DNA from: Trichuris trichiura
Lineage: Eukaryota; Nematoda; Enoplea; Trichinellida; Trichuridae
Reading direction: 5' to 3'
NCBI GenBank assembly: GCA_037903355.1
Contig: JBAJFE010000056.1
Location: 26,392 to 90,391 of the forward strand
Length of the DNA: 64,000 nt
Part shown: positions 63,274 to 64,000 of the stretch, piece after piece
How the letters are laid out: every line of letters starts with the position of its first letter
Numbering within the stretch: position 1 is the stretch's first letter
Position numbers and translations under genes: made by a program
Notes under the pieces: generated by a model
What the model was told of the DNA's origin: nothing
Seen by the model: the letters and a program-made list of their open reading frames with translations, nothing else
The model's database searches: none

Positions 63274-63790
63274 GGTTGTAAGGTCTTCTACGGCTTTTCC
63301 CGTTTTTCGTTGTGCTGTTATCTGTAATTAAACTAAAACAACTGCTCTACCAACGGATGGATGAGCCGTTATTAAGAAAATGTACAGGTATCAACGCATT
63401 CAACTTTTTAATGTTCAAAGCTTTCGCCGCCGGGTTAAGGAGGCTCTTTACATTCGCCAACCGTGACGAAGGACAAGAGGTTAGCTCGGCTTGGGACCCA
63501 CTGATTAGTAAAACCAAGTGTTGCTCTCTGCCGCGCTGACCTCGACCCTCACTCCTATTGTTACGTGAGCCTATATAACACCGATCGGAGAATAACACCT
63601 CCTCCACCACCTCACTGACGACGGAACTAGAGCGTTCCGAAAGCTTTGAACATTAAAAAGTTGAGTGCGTTGATACCTGTACATTTTCTTAATAACGGCT
63701 AATCCATCCGTTGGTAGAGCAGTTGTTTTAGTTTAATTACAGATAACAGCACAACGAAAAACGGGAAAAGCCGTAGAAGACCTTACAACC
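63274..63790 (+). mobile_element. PLE 5' terminal structure with 150-bp inverted arms, family 1
   Basis: The left arm (63274-63428, beginning ggttgtaaggtcttctac) and the right arm (63638-63790, ending gaagaccttacaacc) are almost perfect inverted copies for about 150 bp. Between them lie about 200 bp with a TATA-like word (ctatataac near 63571) and a hammerhead-like core: CTGACGA at 63615-63621, stem CGGAAC/GTTCCG, then AAAGC. The right arm ends at the ATG of the downstream ORF, so this is the 5' leader of that element. PLEs are known to carry hammerhead motifs in their pseudo-LTRs. Assignment here is inferred from motif and context. Confidence 0.7.
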
Positions 63791-64000
63791 ATGAAAATAC
63801 AGCCCGTTACAAAACACCCAGTTTTCAAGAACATCCTCAGTGCCCACGGCGCACTTTGCCTTGACGCAGCCAAACAACTTGAAAGATCATCAATGAAATC
63901 GACATTAACGATGGGTAAGTGGACATACCTACTAAAATGCCGCGATGCAGGTCTCCTACCAAAATGTTTCCAAATAAAATGGAACCATGCCCGAAATACA
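63791..64000 (+). CDS. 5' end of a Penelope-like element ORF (truncated by the window)
   Basis: An ATG immediately after the inverted arm opens a frame of 70 codons that is still open at the window edge. It starts MKIQPVTKHPVF and contains AKQLERSS and WTYLLKCRDAGLLPKCFQIK. The pattern of a leucine- and basic-rich helix followed by C-R-x-x-G-L-[IL]-P-K-x-F resembles the region before the reverse transcriptase in PLE proteins. No reverse transcriptase or GIY-YIG motif is inside the window, so identity rests on this pattern and the leader. A 13-codon parallel occurs at 16735-16777. Confidence 0.55.
   Translation, partial: MKIQPVTKHPVFKNILSAHGALCLDAAKQLERSSMKSTLTMGKWTYLLKCRDAGLLPKCFQIKWNHARNT

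Overview
The window is nuclear DNA from a metazoan, most likely a nematode. My best guess is a clade I (Trichuris-like) worm, and this is an inference. The basis is intron-containing genes with many very short introns (43-63 nt) beside longer ones, clear animal orthologues (SMN, a small-conductance calcium-activated potassium channel, mitochondrial isoleucyl-tRNA synthetase, a CRAL-TRIO/GOLD protein), no operon-like bacterial layout, and retroelement debris. No tRNA, rRNA or CRISPR array was recognised. All exon models were worked out by hand from splice-site phase and homology pattern. They fit without phase conflict, except at the 5' end of the potassium channel.

Layout. Positions 1-4.1 kb hold no recognisable gene; a duplicated 44-bp unit lies beside a TATA-like box. 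A degenerate Ty1/copia pol with its 3' LTR lies on the minus strand (4.3-6.5 kb) and ends next to a pogo/Tigger-like terminus. Two minus-strand orphan genes follow: a six-exon coiled-coil protein (8.9-10.4 kb) and a three-exon, heavily N-glycosylated type I membrane protein (12.8-14.8 kb). From 16.1 to 16.9 kb there is a compound block of Penelope-like-element (PLE) fragments broken up by (AAT)n arrays, and a long hairpin lies at 18.7 kb.

The gene-rich core runs from 19.4 to 37.2 kb. A SEC14-like CRAL-TRIO/GOLD gene is on the plus strand (19.4-20.9 kb). SMN (minus, 23.9-26.4 kb) is head to head with mitochondrial IARS2 (plus, 27.4-30.9 kb). IARS2 is tail to tail with an SK-type potassium channel gene (minus, 31.3-37.2 kb), whose largest intron carries a pogo-like MITE. 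These genes are housekeeping or physiological functions with no common pathway: snRNP assembly, mitochondrial translation, calcium-gated potassium conductance and lipid/vesicle traffic.

From about 37.2 to 63 kb I see no supportable coding gene. The sampled lines are A-rich on the plus strand, as expected for long minus-strand introns or plain intergenic DNA. A fold-back element lies at 60.8-61.1 kb. The right end (63.0-64.0 kb) holds two inverted-repeat PLE terminal structures followed by the 5' end of a PLE open reading frame that runs off the window.

The most interesting signal is the PLE family. Its terminal structures carry a hammerhead-ribozyme-like core (CTGACGA, stem, CGAAAG). The core occurs four times, and two copies show compensatory stem changes. 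A second unusual pattern is the use of AAG 3' splice sites in several otherwise convincing introns.
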